The notes: generated by a model from the letters alone, not told the origin. A stretch of DNA of 35,924 nt from Rhizobium sp. (GCA_003527225.1 DPXQ01000038.1:70261-106184); one strand, 5' to 3'. Positions 1 through 9,192 are shown, numbered from the stretch's first letter. Numbers and translations: made by a program.

Positions 1-483
1 ACCTTCGTCACCTACAATCCATCCGCCGCCGAGATCGCCGAGATGACGATCCTCGCAGCCCAGGAAATCCGCCGTTTCGGCATCACCCCGCGCGCCGCAC
101 TGGTCACCCATTCGAACTTCGGCTCGCGCGATTCCGAAAGCGCGCGAAAGATGCGCGAAGCCCTCGTACTGATCCGCGCGCAGGCGCCGGAGCTCGAGGT
201 GGACGGCGAGATGCAGGGCGGCTCCGCGCTCTCGGAAAGCCTGAGAAAGCGGGCAATGCCGAACAGCGCATTGACCGGTGAAGCCAATCTCCTGGTCTTC
301 CCCAATCTCGATGCCGCCAATATTTCCCTTGGCCTCGTCCGCACGATGATGGATGCGCTGCATGTCGGTCCGATCCTGCTCGGGGCCGCTATGCCGGCCC
401 ACATCCTGTCGACGTCGGTTACCTCGCGCGGGGTCGTCAATATGGCCGCACTCGCGGTCGTGGAAGCATCGCAGCCCGGCTGA
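1..483 (+). CDS. tme: NADP-dependent malic enzyme, C-terminal part (5' truncated)
   Basis: The reading frame is open from base 1 to a TGA at 481-483, so only the last 160 residues are present. They match the phosphotransacetylase-like C-terminal domain that follows the catalytic half in large bacterial malic enzymes; the stretch ALVTHSNFGS and the later NLLVFPNLDAANI are typical of it. The full enzyme oxidatively decarboxylates malate to pyruvate with NADP; the PTA-like domain is thought to be regulatory rather than catalytic. The adjacent sinR gene supports the NADP form (tme) rather than the NAD form (dme), because in S. meliloti tme lies beside sinR as I recall. The catalytic half is outside the window, so cofactor choice cannot be read here. 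Confidence 0.88.
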   Translation, partial: TFVTYNPSAAEIAEMTILAAQEIRRFGITPRAALVTHSNFGSRDSESARKMREALVLIRAQAPELEVDGEMQGGSALSESLRKRAMPNSALTGEANLLVFPNLDAANISLGLVRTMMDALHVGPILLGAAMPAHILSTSVTSRGVVNMAALAVVEASQPG

Positions 484-544
484 ACGATTGCGCCGCGTTC
501 TGGCAATCCGCGGCGCCACGACCACTGAGACGGTGAAACACTCG

Positions 545-559
545 ATCTATCAGATAGAT
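545..559. promoter_or_regulatory. Short palindrome upstream of sinR
   Basis: A perfect inverted repeat, ATCTATC-A-GATAGAT, lies between the malic enzyme gene and sinR, 75 bases before the sinR start. It is too short and AT-rich for a terminator and has no T run after it. It may be an operator for sinR; no known regulator was matched. Confidence 0.3.
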
Positions 560-568
560 ACCGGCGAC

Positions 569-597
569 CGAAAAATGCGCTGGACAAGCATTTTTCG
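569..597. promoter_or_regulatory. 10-bp inverted repeat upstream of sinR (operator or weak terminator)
   Basis: The arms CGAAAAATGC (569-578) and GCATTTTTCG (588-597) are perfectly complementary with a 9-base spacer. The second arm ends in five T residues, so the element could act as a weak terminator for the malic enzyme transcript. Its place 36 bases before sinR also suits an operator or a site overlapping the sinR promoter. Confidence 0.4.
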
Positions 598-633
598 CTG
601 AACAATCTTAACCCTTGGAATTGTCAGGGTCTG

Positions 634-1389
634 ATGATGATAAACCAGAAGGGTTATTTTGACCTGCTGGACTGGCTGGAAAGCGAAGAGGTCGTCCGAC
701 CGCAACAGTTTTTCAAAAGGATGCAGGCAGAGTTCGGTATTTCGAACCTCATATATATTGACGCGACACCAGCGGCGAGCAGTGTGAAGCTGCACCGCAT
801 CCACCACACCTTCAGCCCGCGCGTGGTCCGCGCCTTGACGGGTCTCGGTCCGCAAATTCTTACGCCAGTTCTCAAGCATGCGCTGACGGCGGTGAAGCCT
901 CTTGACTGGGCGTACCTGGTCGAGGCTGTACCGATCTCGGAAGTGCTGCTGGCTCTCGCCCGCGAGCATGGCGTTCCACCCGCCGGCGTTTCATATCCAC
1001 TGGTGTCTCGCGAGGGCCGCGCGGCCCTGTTCGCGATCAATGTCGATGCCTCGCCGCGCGACTGGGGGCAATACCGGAGACACTTCGATCGCGACGTCCA
1101 TGCGCTTGCGGCCCAGTTTCACGCCGCAATGCTCGACGCCACAGATGACGGATTGCGTGACGACACGGCTCCACCGCGCCTGACCGGCCGGGAGCGCGAA
1201 GCGCTGACCTGGGCGGCTGCCGGAAAGAGCTATTGGGAGATAGCAGTTATCCTTGGAATTTCCGAACGTACCGTCCGTTTCTTCATGTCGAACGCGAGGC
1301 GCAAACTGAACGTTGTGTCCAACACCCAGGCCGTCGCCGAGGCGGTTTGGCAAGGGCTGATCTCGGGTCCTGACGGGCGCTCGGGATAG
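634..1389 (+). CDS. sinR: LuxR-family quorum-sensing regulator, SinR-like
   Basis: The 251-residue protein has the two-domain layout of LuxR regulators: an N-terminal autoinducer-binding-type domain (about residues 8-165) and a C-terminal LuxR helix-turn-helix (about 183-245, beginning LTGREREALTWAAAGKS). It lies directly before an AHL synthase on the same strand, the classic regulator/synthase pair. Lining up the W92 region with TraR W85 without gaps puts V64, L68 and T77 where TraR has W57, Y61 and D70; P78 and W92 are kept. Three AHL-contact residues therefore look replaced, which suggests weak, altered or absent AHL binding. My recollection that S. meliloti SinR activates sinI largely independently of AHL would fit. 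The start is the first ATG of ATGATGATA; the Shine-Dalgarno (AGGGT) is modest. In S. meliloti a second regulator, ExpR, senses the AHLs; it is not in this window. Confidence 0.85.
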   Translation: MMINQKGYFDLLDWLESEEVVRPQQFFKRMQAEFGISNLIYIDATPAASSVKLHRIHHTFSPRVVRALTGLGPQILTPVLKHALTAVKPLDWAYLVEAVPISEVLLALAREHGVPPAGVSYPLVSREGRAALFAINVDASPRDWGQYRRHFDRDVHALAAQFHAAMLDATDDGLRDDTAPPRLTGREREALTWAAAGKSYWEIAVILGISERTVRFFMSNARRKLNVVSNTQAVAEAVWQGLISGPDGRSG

Positions 1390-1487
1390 CCGTCCCGCCG
1401 ACAGACGGGTCACCTACACCACATTCCCGCAATACGACCGGCAGCGCGTCATGGGCAAGACAGCTTAATCGCAAATTGCAGTGCGTG

Positions 1488-1509
1488 AAACTGTCCCTAC
1501 CGCCAGTTT
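1488..1509. promoter_or_regulatory. lux-box-like dyad upstream of sinI
   Basis: AAACTG (1488-1493) and CAGTTT (1504-1509) form a perfect inverted repeat with a 10-base spacer. The core CTG-N10-CAG has exactly the half-site spacing of the Vibrio lux box. Its centre is 66 bases before the sinI start codon. It is the best candidate for the SinR binding site; if it acts in the usual -42 position, transcription would start near 1541. Confidence 0.5.
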
Positions 1510-1534
1510 TATTTTACAACCAAAGCCGACAATT

Positions 1535-1560
1535 CTCTCCCGAAACCTAAAACGGGAGAG
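1535..1560 (+). promoter_or_regulatory. Leader hairpin covering the sinI ribosome binding site
   Basis: CTCTCCCG (1535-1542) and CGGGAGAG (1553-1560) are perfectly complementary around an A-rich 10-base loop. The downstream arm is the sinI Shine-Dalgarno itself (GGGAGAG, four bases before the ATG at 1565). In RNA the stem would hide the ribosome site. It could equally be a DNA operator. The hairpin exists in the mRNA only if transcription starts at or before about 1535. Confidence 0.5.
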
Positions 1561-1564
1561 CGGC

Positions 1565-2212
1565 ATGATCAGGATTATCAACGGAGCCAACCGCGAAGGC
1601 CATTCCGCAGAAATGGCCGAAATGTTCAGCTTGCGCAAACGGGTTTTCCACGACCTGTTGAAATGGGACGTCAAAATCAAAGGTGATTGGGAAATCGACG
1701 AATATGACGATGCCAATCCGATCTATGTCCTGTCCTATTCACCGCAGACCAACCGCCTTCGTGGCGCGCTGCGCCTGCTGCCGACGCTCGGGCCCAACAT
1801 GCTCGACGACACCTTCCCCATTCTACTGGGAGACAATCCGCAGATCAGAAGTGCCGCGATCTGGGAATCGAGCCGTTTCTGCATCGAGCCGGAAATCTCC
1901 CAGGACCGGGCATCGAACCAGGTGACGATTGCCGCCGCCGAACTCATGTGCGGCGTGGGCGAACTCGGTATTGCCTCCGAAATCTCCCATATCGTTACCG
2001 TCACGGATGTTTTCCTCGAACGCATGTTCCGCCGCATGGGCTGCCCCGGCGAGCGGATCGCCGAGCCGCAGAAGATCGGCTCGGTTTACGCCGTGGCGAT
2101 CGCCTGGGAAGTCACGCAGGACCTCCTCGACCGGATGAAGCAGGTTGCAGGAATCGACGACAGCGTCCTTGTCGAACCGATGACGCTGGAGCAGGCCCGC
2201 GCTGCCGCCTGA
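1565..2212 (+). CDS. sinI: Acyl-homoserine-lactone synthase, SinI-like
   Basis: The 215-residue protein makes N-acyl-homoserine lactones from S-adenosylmethionine and acyl-ACP. With the ATG at 1565 as residue 1, the conserved LuxI-family residues fall at R24, F28, W34, D45, D48, R70, E101 and R104, which is the canonical numbering; this decides the start over an in-frame ATG at 1481 that would add 28 unrelated residues. The Shine-Dalgarno GGGAGAG lies at the right distance but inside an inverted repeat. The gene follows sinR after a 175-base gap holding a lux-box-like dyad, so it is probably a separate SinR-activated unit. A hairpin follows the stop. Acyl chain length cannot be read from the sequence; S. 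meliloti SinI makes long-chain AHLs, and the same is a reasonable guess here. Confidence 0.93.
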   Translation: MIRIINGANREGHSAEMAEMFSLRKRVFHDLLKWDVKIKGDWEIDEYDDANPIYVLSYSPQTNRLRGALRLLPTLGPNMLDDTFPILLGDNPQIRSAAIWESSRFCIEPEISQDRASNQVTIAAAELMCGVGELGIASEISHIVTVTDVFLERMFRRMGCPGERIAEPQKIGSVYAVAIAWEVTQDLLDRMKQVAGIDDSVLVEPMTLEQARAAA

Positions 2213-2241
2213 CGATCACGTCGCGTCAATCTTGAAAATAC

Positions 2242-2268
2242 CGGCCGCAGGCGCGACGTCTGCGGCCG
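2242..2268 (+). terminator. Hairpin after sinI
   Basis: CGGCCGCAG and CTGCGGCCG form a perfect 9-bp stem with a 9-base loop, 30 bases after the sinI stop. The following bases are only moderately T-rich (ATGTCTTTCGTT), so it is a probable intrinsic terminator of modest strength. Confidence 0.6.
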
Positions 2269-2395
2269 ATGTCTTTCGTTAAGGTAAATCGCGGGGCCCA
2301 GTTGGCGTATTGCCACTCGCAAACTATGATGAAAACCCGTATGGGGCGATCTCGGCCCAAAGCATGCACGCGAAGACGCCGACCGGGGACCCGAT

Positions 2396-3490
2396 TTGGA
2401 GTACCGTCGTAAACTACTCTTGTTGTCTTTCACGGTTCTGCTGGTCGGCCAGCCGGTCGCTTCCGAAGCATCGGAGGTTTGCGACGAACTGCGCGTGCGC
2501 CTCGCCAGTGCGCCGCAGTTGATCGGCAACACAGCCGAGATACGCAGATATTCAAGTGCGATAGCGCGGCAGAACTTCGAGATTCGCAAGACCCGGCAAG
2601 ACTTTCAGCGGCTTGGCTGCGGTTCGCCGAGCGTCATCGAATACGGTTCTGAAAGCCGCAAGGATTGCACGGAGCTTTCCGCTGCCCTCTCGAGTATGGA
2701 GGAGAACAAGCGCAATCTTGCCGAAAAGCGGGACGCCCTCCGATATGGCGGCACCGAGCAAAATGCCGTTCGCGGCCAGATCCTCGCGGCGATCGACGCC
2801 AACGACTGCAACGATCTGCCGGTCGAGGATGTCAATGCCGGCGAAACGGACCGGCCGCGAACACCCTATCTCGACACGATTGACACACCGCCGGGCACGG
2901 TTCGCGATTTCAGCATCTACGGGCAGGCCGGACGCCCGTTTAACAGCGACGGTTTGGGAAATCTCCGAACCCTGTGCGTCCGGACTTGCGATGGCGCCTT
3001 CTTCCCGATCTCCTCAAACGCCACGCCCCTCAGTTTCCGCCGCGATGCGCAGCTCTGCCAGCAGATGTGCCCGGGCATAGAGACCGAACTCTATTACCAC
3101 TCCATCCTCAACGAAGAGAGCGCCGACATGGTATCGGCCGCGACCGGAAAGCCCTACAGGTTGCTCCCGACCGCCTTTGCCTATCTGAACCGCCGGAGCG
3201 GAGAAAAACCCTCTTGCGGGTGCGATCTCGCGGAATACTACAGCAAGATGCGGGATCAGGCCAATGGCTCGACCAGGGTGCCGGATTACGATTCATCCGT
3301 CGTCGAGATCAAGGGCCCGCAATCCGGGCGCGCTGCGGACAACGATCCGCCTGCCCCGCCCGTGGAACGGCCCTACGAGCCATCGGACCGCAACCTCCGC
3401 CAAGTCGGTCCGGTGTTCCTGCCGTCGGAAACAAGCAGCATCGACCTGAGACATCCGGCCACACCCGGGCCTCAGCCGCTCCAGCAGTAG
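2396..3490 (+). CDS. DUF2865 family exported protein, function unknown
   Basis: The 364-residue protein starts with a signal-peptide-like segment (RRKLLLLSFTVLLVGQPVASEA) followed by a helical, charged region (about 30-130) and a cysteine-rich core: LCVRTCDGAFFPIS, LCQQMCPG and CGCDLAEYY. This core, with its A-Y-L-N-R-R stretch, is what I recognise as DUF2865, a family common in Rhizobiales with no assigned activity. The paired cysteines and export signal suggest a disulfide-bonded periplasmic protein. The tail (about 310-364) is proline-rich and disordered. The frame opens with TTG at 2396 with a weak GGGGA upstream; no in-frame ATG is better placed, so the start is uncertain. It stands alone, between the sinI terminator and the convergent bluB. 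Confidence 0.7.
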   Translation: MEYRRKLLLLSFTVLLVGQPVASEASEVCDELRVRLASAPQLIGNTAEIRRYSSAIARQNFEIRKTRQDFQRLGCGSPSVIEYGSESRKDCTELSAALSSMEENKRNLAEKRDALRYGGTEQNAVRGQILAAIDANDCNDLPVEDVNAGETDRPRTPYLDTIDTPPGTVRDFSIYGQAGRPFNSDGLGNLRTLCVRTCDGAFFPISSNATPLSFRRDAQLCQQMCPGIETELYYHSILNEESADMVSAATGKPYRLLPTAFAYLNRRSGEKPSCGCDLAEYYSKMRDQANGSTRVPDYDSSVVEIKGPQSGRAADNDPPAPPVERPYEPSDRNLRQVGPVFLPSETSSIDLRHPATPGPQPLQQ

Positions 3491-3544
3491 TGCGATCCTC
3501 CGCACAATAAGGACGCCCGGCAGAATTCTCCACCCATGGCCTGC

Positions 3545-4285
<741 letters not shown>

Positions 4286-4287
4286 CT

Positions 4288-4480
4288 ATCGCGCCAGGCC
4301 GGTCTTCTGACTGGGCTTCGCTTGCCTGCCACCGCCTTCCCGGCCGTCCTGGCCAGTGGCGTGGATCGCATAATCCTGTAGCAGCAGACATCCGCCTCAC
4401 AGCGTTGGGCACGTCCCGGACTCGCACCGGGTTCCCGATTCTCCCGCGTTGAAGCGGGCACCTGACGGTTCGAATTCTTC
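4288..4480 (-). promoter_or_regulatory. Cobalamin riboswitch upstream of bluB
   Basis: On the minus strand the conserved blocks of the adenosylcobalamin aptamer appear in order: AGGTGCCCG, GAATCGGGAACCCGGTGCGA, GAGTCCGGGACGTGCCC, CTGTGAGGCGGA, the B12-box sequence GCCACTGGCC, GCCGGGAAGGCGG and AGTCAGAAGACCGGCC. Limits are approximate. It begins about 30 bases after the stop of the TolB-like gene and ends about 50 bases before bluB. It should lower BluB synthesis when coenzyme B12 is plentiful. Confidence 0.94.
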
Positions 4481-4513
4481 ACACTTCGACACTGCTGGCA
4501 AGGCCTGTAATGC

Positions 4514-5356
4514 TCACGGGGCAGCCGCGTCCTGAGGAAAATAGCGGACATAGGCGAATTCATCGCCATCCGGCGACCAGCACGGCACGTTGATAGTCCC
4601 CTGACCGCCGAACAACTCGAACAATGTCTCGACATTGCCGCCGTCCGGATCCATCAGCCGCAACCCCACATCAAGGTCGCGCGGATGGTCGAAGACATCC
4701 GGGTCGTACGACAGCAGCAGCACCTTGTCGCCTTTCGGCGAGGGATGCGGAAACCAGTCACCGAATTCACTCTCGGTGATCCGCTCTGCCGCCCCACCGG
4801 CAGACGGCACGCGCCAGATCTGCATCCGCCCCGAACGGCTCGAATTGAAATAGATCCATCTCCCGTCCGGCGAATAGTCCGGTCCGTCGTTGCGGCCCTC
4901 GCCGAAGGTGAGCCGCGTCTCCTCACCACCATCGATGGAAATCGTATAGATATCGAAGAGATCGTCCCGGATGCCGCAATAGGCGAACCGCTGCCCGTCC
5001 GGAGACCAGCCGTGCCAGTAGGACGGCAGGTTCCGGGTCACCTGGCGCGGCTCACCGCCCTCGGCCGGCAGGATGTAGATGCAGGATTTTCCATGCTCCG
5101 TCTTGTCCGACACGGCCAGCCACTTGCCGTCCGGGGAGATACCGTGGTCGTTGTTGCAGCGGGTGGCGAAACCAGTATCGATCCGCTGCGGTTCGGCGCG
5201 TCCGCCGACCGGCAAGCGATAGAGCAACCCGTCGCCGTTGATGATCAGGAATGCGCCGTCCGGGCTCCAGTTCGGCGCCTCGATCAATCGGTCCGCTTGC
5301 CACACGACGCGGTGCGCGCGGCTACGGATATTGTAGATCTCGACGGAACTGCGCAT
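4514..5356 (-). CDS. TolB-like beta-propeller protein (PD40/WD40-like repeats)
   Basis: The 280-residue protein is built of repeated blades with the PD40 signature: [64 protein letters not shown] and [13 protein letters not shown], six in all. Such propellers occur in TolB and in the non-catalytic part of prolyl oligopeptidases, but no peptidase domain and no signal peptide are present, so a cytoplasmic sugar- or protein-binding role is possible. It starts at an ATG with a strong AGGGAGAG site, 34 bases after nadE on the same strand, which suggests co-transcription with nadE. Its stop lies just before the bluB riboswitch. The biological role is unknown. Confidence 0.8.
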   Translation of the reverse strand: MRSSVEIYNIRSRAHRVVWQADRLIEAPNWSPDGAFLIINGDGLLYRLPVGGRAEPQRIDTGFATRCNNDHGISPDGKWLAVSDKTEHGKSCIYILPAEGGEPRQVTRNLPSYWHGWSPDGQRFAYCGIRDDLFDIYTISIDGGEETRLTFGEGRNDGPDYSPDGRWIYFNSSRSGRMQIWRVPSAGGAAERITESEFGDWFPHPSPKGDKVLLLSYDPDVFDHPRDLDVGLRLMDPDGGNVETLFELFGGQGTINVPCWSPDGDEFAYVRYFPQDAAAP

Positions 5357-5390
5357 CCCCCTCTCCCTGGACGGGCCGCTGCCGCCGGAA

Positions 5391-7076
5391 TCAGCGGTCC
5401 CTGAACCGGTTGGTGATCGGGTAGCGCCGATCGCGGCCGAAATGCTTCTTCGTAATTTTCACGCCCGGTGCCGACTGGCGGCGCTTGTATTCGGCGAGGT
5501 AGAGCAGATGCTCGACCCGGTGGACGGTCGCGATCTCATGGCCGCGCGCGACGATCTCCTCGACCGACATTTCCTTCTCGACCAGGCATTCGAGAATGTC
5601 GTCCAGAACCGGATAGGGCGGAAGCGAATCCTGGTCCGTCTGGTTGGGCCGAAGCTCCGCCGACGGCGCCTTGGAGAGTATATTGGCCGGGATCACTTCG
5701 CCTGTCGGACCAAGTGCGCCTGGCGGCACGTGCTTGTTGCGCCAGCCAGCCAGCGCATAGACCTGCATCTTGTACAGGTCCTTGATCGGATTGAAGCCAC
5801 CGTTCATGTCGCCGTAGAGCGTCGCATATCCAACGGACATTTCCGACTTGTTGCCGGTCGTCACCACCATCGAGCCGAACTTGTTGGAGATCGCCATTAG
5901 GATCGTACCGCGGGTGCGGCTCTGCAGGTTCTCCTCCGTGATCCCGCTCTCTGTCCCCTCGAAGAGATCCGAAAGTGCCGACATGAAGCCCTCGACCGGT
6001 TCGGCGATCGGCACGGTGTCGTAGTGGCAGCCGAGCGCCTTGGCGCAAGCCGCCGCATCAGCGAGCGATTCTTCCGACGTATAATGATAGGGCAGCATGA
6101 TCGTGCGCACCCTCTCCTCTCCGAGCGCATCGACGGCGATGGCGGCACAGATCGCCGAATCGATGCCGCCGGAAAGGCCGAGAACTACGCTCTTGAAGCC
6201 GTTCTTGTTCACATAATCCCGGAATCCGAGCATGCAGGCACGATAATCGGCCTCCTCGTTTTCCGGGATCCGTGACATCAGCCCTTCGCCACAGCGCCAA
6301 CCATCGGCCGTGCGCTTCCAGGTGGTTACGGCAACCGTTTCCTCAAACTGACTCATCTGGAAAGCGAGAGTACGGTCGGCGTTGAAGCCGAAGCTGGCGC
6401 CATCGAAGACGAGTTCATCCTGACCGCCGACCTGATTGGCATAAATGATCGGCAGGCCAGACTCGATCACCTGCCGGATCACGACCTGATGACGGATATC
6501 GACCTTCTCGCGAACGTAGGGGGAACCGTTCGGAACCAGCAGGATCTCCGCCCCGGACTCGGCAAGCGTTTCGCAAATGCCGAGATCGCCCCAAATATCC
6601 TCGCAGATCGGAATTCCGATGCGAACGCCTCGAATGCTGACCGGGCCCGGCATTTCGCCGGCATTGAACACGCGTTTCTCGTCGAACTCACCGTAATTCG
6701 GCAGGTCGATCTTGTCGCGGGTGGCGATGATCTCGCCACCGTCGAGCACGGCAATGGAATTGTACCGCCCGCTCTCGTCAAGCCGTGGATAGCCGATGAT
6801 AACACCCGGCCCGCCATCGGCCGTGTCGGCGGCAAGCTCCTCGACTGCCGCCAGGCAGGCCTTCAGGAATGCCTTCTTCAGCACCAGGTCTTCGGGGGGA
6901 TAACCGGAGATGAACAATTCGGTGAGAAGCACAAGGTCGGCGCCATGGGCCATGGCCTCGGCACGAGCTTCACGGGCTTTGGCGAGATTGCCGGCGATAT
7001 CGCCGACAGTCGGGTCGAACTGTGCAATCGCAATGCGAAGCGTGTCGGGTCGGGTCATGATGTCGCTCATATCCAT
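5391..7076 (-). CDS. nadE: Glutamine-dependent NAD+ synthetase
   Basis: This enzyme makes NAD from nicotinic acid adenine dinucleotide, ATP and glutamine. The 561-residue protein has an N-terminal nitrilase-type glutaminase domain with the triad E53, K122 ([12 protein letters not shown]) and C158 (GIPICEDIW), and a C-terminal NAD synthase domain with the ATP-pyrophosphatase loop SGGIDS (302-307), NLQSRTRG and [12 protein letters not shown]. Length is normal for the two-domain form. Three ATGs lie within the first seven codons; the family usually begins only a few residues before RIAIAQ, so the ATG seven codons in (MTRPDT, base 7058) is as likely as the first. It shares a divergent 181-base region with the next gene and is followed by the TolB-like gene in a probable operon. 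Confidence 0.96.
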   Translation of the reverse strand: MDMSDIMTRPDTLRIAIAQFDPTVGDIAGNLAKAREARAEAMAHGADLVLLTELFISGYPPEDLVLKKAFLKACLAAVEELAADTADGGPGVIIGYPRLDESGRYNSIAVLDGGEIIATRDKIDLPNYGEFDEKRVFNAGEMPGPVSIRGVRIGIPICEDIWGDLGICETLAESGAEILLVPNGSPYVREKVDIRHQVVIRQVIESGLPIIYANQVGGQDELVFDGASFGFNADRTLAFQMSQFEETVAVTTWKRTADGWRCGEGLMSRIPENEEADYRACMLGFRDYVNKNGFKSVVLGLSGGIDSAICAAIAVDALGEERVRTIMLPYHYTSEESLADAAACAKALGCHYDTVPIAEPVEGFMSALSDLFEGTESGITEENLQSRTRGTILMAISNKFGSMVVTTGNKSEMSVGYATLYGDMNGGFNPIKDLYKMQVYALAGWRNKHVPPGALGPTGEVIPANILSKAPSAELRPNQTDQDSLPPYPVLDDILECLVEKEMSVEEIVARGHEIATVHRVEHLLYLAEYKRRQSAPGVKITKKHFGRDRRYPITNRFRDR

Positions 7077-7257
7077 CGTTTACCGCGACCAGCACGCCTC
7101 CGCAACGCCGCACTCTCTTTCGAGCGCAGGAAAAGGACGCGCACAAAAAGAAGTGCCGGACTTTCGCCACGCTCTTTGGTTCATCTGGCGTTCATGACAG
7201 TTGTGTGACAGACAAATGACATTCTAATGGACCACTTCCTAGACTCTGGAGAGCGCC

Positions 7258-9192
7258 TTGGCTGAGATCGTCTCTGACCCGGCCTTATCGATTCCGGCCA
7301 TCGCCTCAGGCTCGGCCGATATCACACGGGATCGCCGCACAACGGTCTTCCCCGCCGTGGCAACGCTTGCCAATTCGCTGCTTCTCGCCGTCCTCACGGT
7401 GCTCGCAACCGAATGGATCGCGCGTGGAGGCATCCGGGATGCAGTTGCATTCGTGATTTCCCCCGATCGTCCAGGCGTTGCAGTGATCGGCCTGCTGTTG
7501 ATGATCTTCCTCGCGCTCGATTCGCTTCTCGGCCGCGCCTACTTATCCGCGCTGATCATCGTTCCCCTGGCGCTCATTCCGGCCTTCATCTCCGCCCAGA
7601 AGCAACTCTTCCTGTCGGATCCGCTCTATCCGAGCGATTTGCTCTTCGGCCGCCAGATCGTGGAGCTTCTGCCTGTCATGATCGCAGCGCGTCCATTCAC
7701 CGCGGTTGCGACCGCATTTTCGGTTGCCTCGGCCATCGCGATGCTCGTCTATCTGTGGTTTTTCGCCTGGCGGCGCTTTCCAGGGCTCTCTGCAATTTCG
7801 AAGCTCCTGCGGCTACTGGTCAGCCTTCCGCTGATCGGCGGATTCCTCTCGCTGATGGATTACGCACAGTTTTCACAGCTGCGCGACAGATTGAACATCA
7901 TTCCGATGATGTGGGACCAGCAGGAAAACTACCGGCACAATGGTTTCCTTCTGGCATTTGCCTTCAATGTGCCGATGGCCAACATCACTGCCCCCGAGGG
8001 TTACAGCGCCGAGGCGATCGACAACATACAGTTGGGCACATCTCCGTCCGCCTATGGGACGAGACAGGCTCCAGATGTCATCATGCTGATGAGCGAATCC
8101 CTCTGGGATCCGACGCGGCTCTCGACGGTCGCGCTCACGCCAGATCCGATGCCGACTATGCGAGCCAATCAGTCCGGCAATGTCTTCTCGCCGGAGTTCG
8201 GGGGCATGACCGCCAATGTCGAGTTCGAGGCACTGACCGGTTTCTCCAACGCCTTCTTGCCTACGGGCAGCATTCCATATCAGCAGTATATCCACCGGCC
8301 CTTGCCGTCGCTTGCGACCTTCTTTCGCTCGAACGGCTATGTCGCGAGATCCTTCCATCCATTTCAGAGCTGGTTCTGGAACCGGGCCAATGTATACAAC
8401 GCGCTGGGCTTCGAGAGATTCGATTCCGAGGAAACCATGCCGGCGATGGAGAAGCGCGGCATTTTCGCTTCCGACGAAGCACTGACACGCGAGATCATCC
8501 GCGCTGCCGAGGACACCCGCAAGCCCTTCTTCTTCTTCGGCGTGACCCTGCAGGGCCACGGGCCCTACGAGGCAAACCGATACAAGAAAAACACCATCGA
8601 TGTCGGAGCGACGGGATTGTCACCAGCAAGCCGCGAGTCGCTGGCCACCTATGCCCAGGGCGTACGCGAGGCCGATGCAAGCCTGAAGACTTTGATGGAA
8701 TGGGCGAAGAAGCGTCGCCGTGAAACGATCATCGTCCTGTTCGGAGACCACTTGCCACCGCTCGGCAAGGTCTATCCGGAAAGCGGCTACATGCCTGACC
8801 AGGTTGCCTCTCGCGCGGCATCCACCGCGACCATGAAACGTGAGCACGAAACGCCGCTCATCATCTGGTCGTCGAAGAAAGGCGTACAGAAGGATATCGG
8901 CACGATCAGCCCCGCCCTTTTGCCCTATCACGTCGTCAGGCTTTCCGGATACCGCCACTCTTTCTACACCGGATTTCTCGGCGAGATTCATGACCGCTAT
9001 CCCATCGTCGACCGCTATCAACTGGTCGGTGCGGACGGCGTCGGCCAACCCGGCTGGTCGAAAGCCGACAAGCTGCTCGATCCGATAATCCGTGACTACC
9101 GTTTGCTGCAGCACGACATCATCTTTGGCGAAGGATTCGGCAGCAGGCAATTTTTCCCTGAGCAGCAAGGCCGCAATTCCCCGGCCTCCTGA
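7258..9192 (+). CDS. LTA-synthase/OpgB-type membrane sulfatase-fold transferase
   Basis: The 644-residue protein has about five N-terminal membrane helices (between residues 30 and 205) followed by a large periplasmic domain of the alkaline phosphatase/sulfatase fold. The likely metal and catalytic residues are E280 (LMSESLWDP), the nucleophile T318 (GGMTANVEFEALTG), H434 (LQGHGPYEA) and D497/H498 (FGDHLPP), with spacing close to that of lipoteichoic acid synthase. Gram-negative relatives move phosphoglycerol or phosphoethanolamine from membrane lipids to periplasmic glucans or other envelope glycans. In rhizobia a cyclic beta-glucan phosphoglycerol transferase is a sensible hypothesis, but the acceptor cannot be read here. 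The start is TTG at 7258, with GGAGAG five bases upstream. It is divergent from nadE. Confidence 0.85.
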   Translation: MAEIVSDPALSIPAIASGSADITRDRRTTVFPAVATLANSLLLAVLTVLATEWIARGGIRDAVAFVISPDRPGVAVIGLLLMIFLALDSLLGRAYLSALIIVPLALIPAFISAQKQLFLSDPLYPSDLLFGRQIVELLPVMIAARPFTAVATAFSVASAIAMLVYLWFFAWRRFPGLSAISKLLRLLVSLPLIGGFLSLMDYAQFSQLRDRLNIIPMMWDQQENYRHNGFLLAFAFNVPMANITAPEGYSAEAIDNIQLGTSPSAYGTRQAPDVIMLMSESLWDPTRLSTVALTPDPMPTMRANQSGNVFSPEFGGMTANVEFEALTGFSNAFLPTGSIPYQQYIHRPLPSLATFFRSNGYVARSFHPFQSWFWNRANVYNALGFERFDSEETMPAMEKRGIFASDEALTREIIRAAEDTRKPFFFFGVTLQGHGPYEANRYKKNTIDVGATGLSPASRESLATYAQGVREADASLKTLMEWAKKRRRETIIVLFGDHLPPLGKVYPESGYMPDQVASRAASTATMKREHETPLIIWSSKKGVQKDIGTISPALLPYHVVRLSGYRHSFYTGFLGEIHDRYPIVDRYQLVGADGVGQPGWSKADKLLDPIIRDYRLLQHDIIFGEGFGSRQFFPEQQGRNSPAS

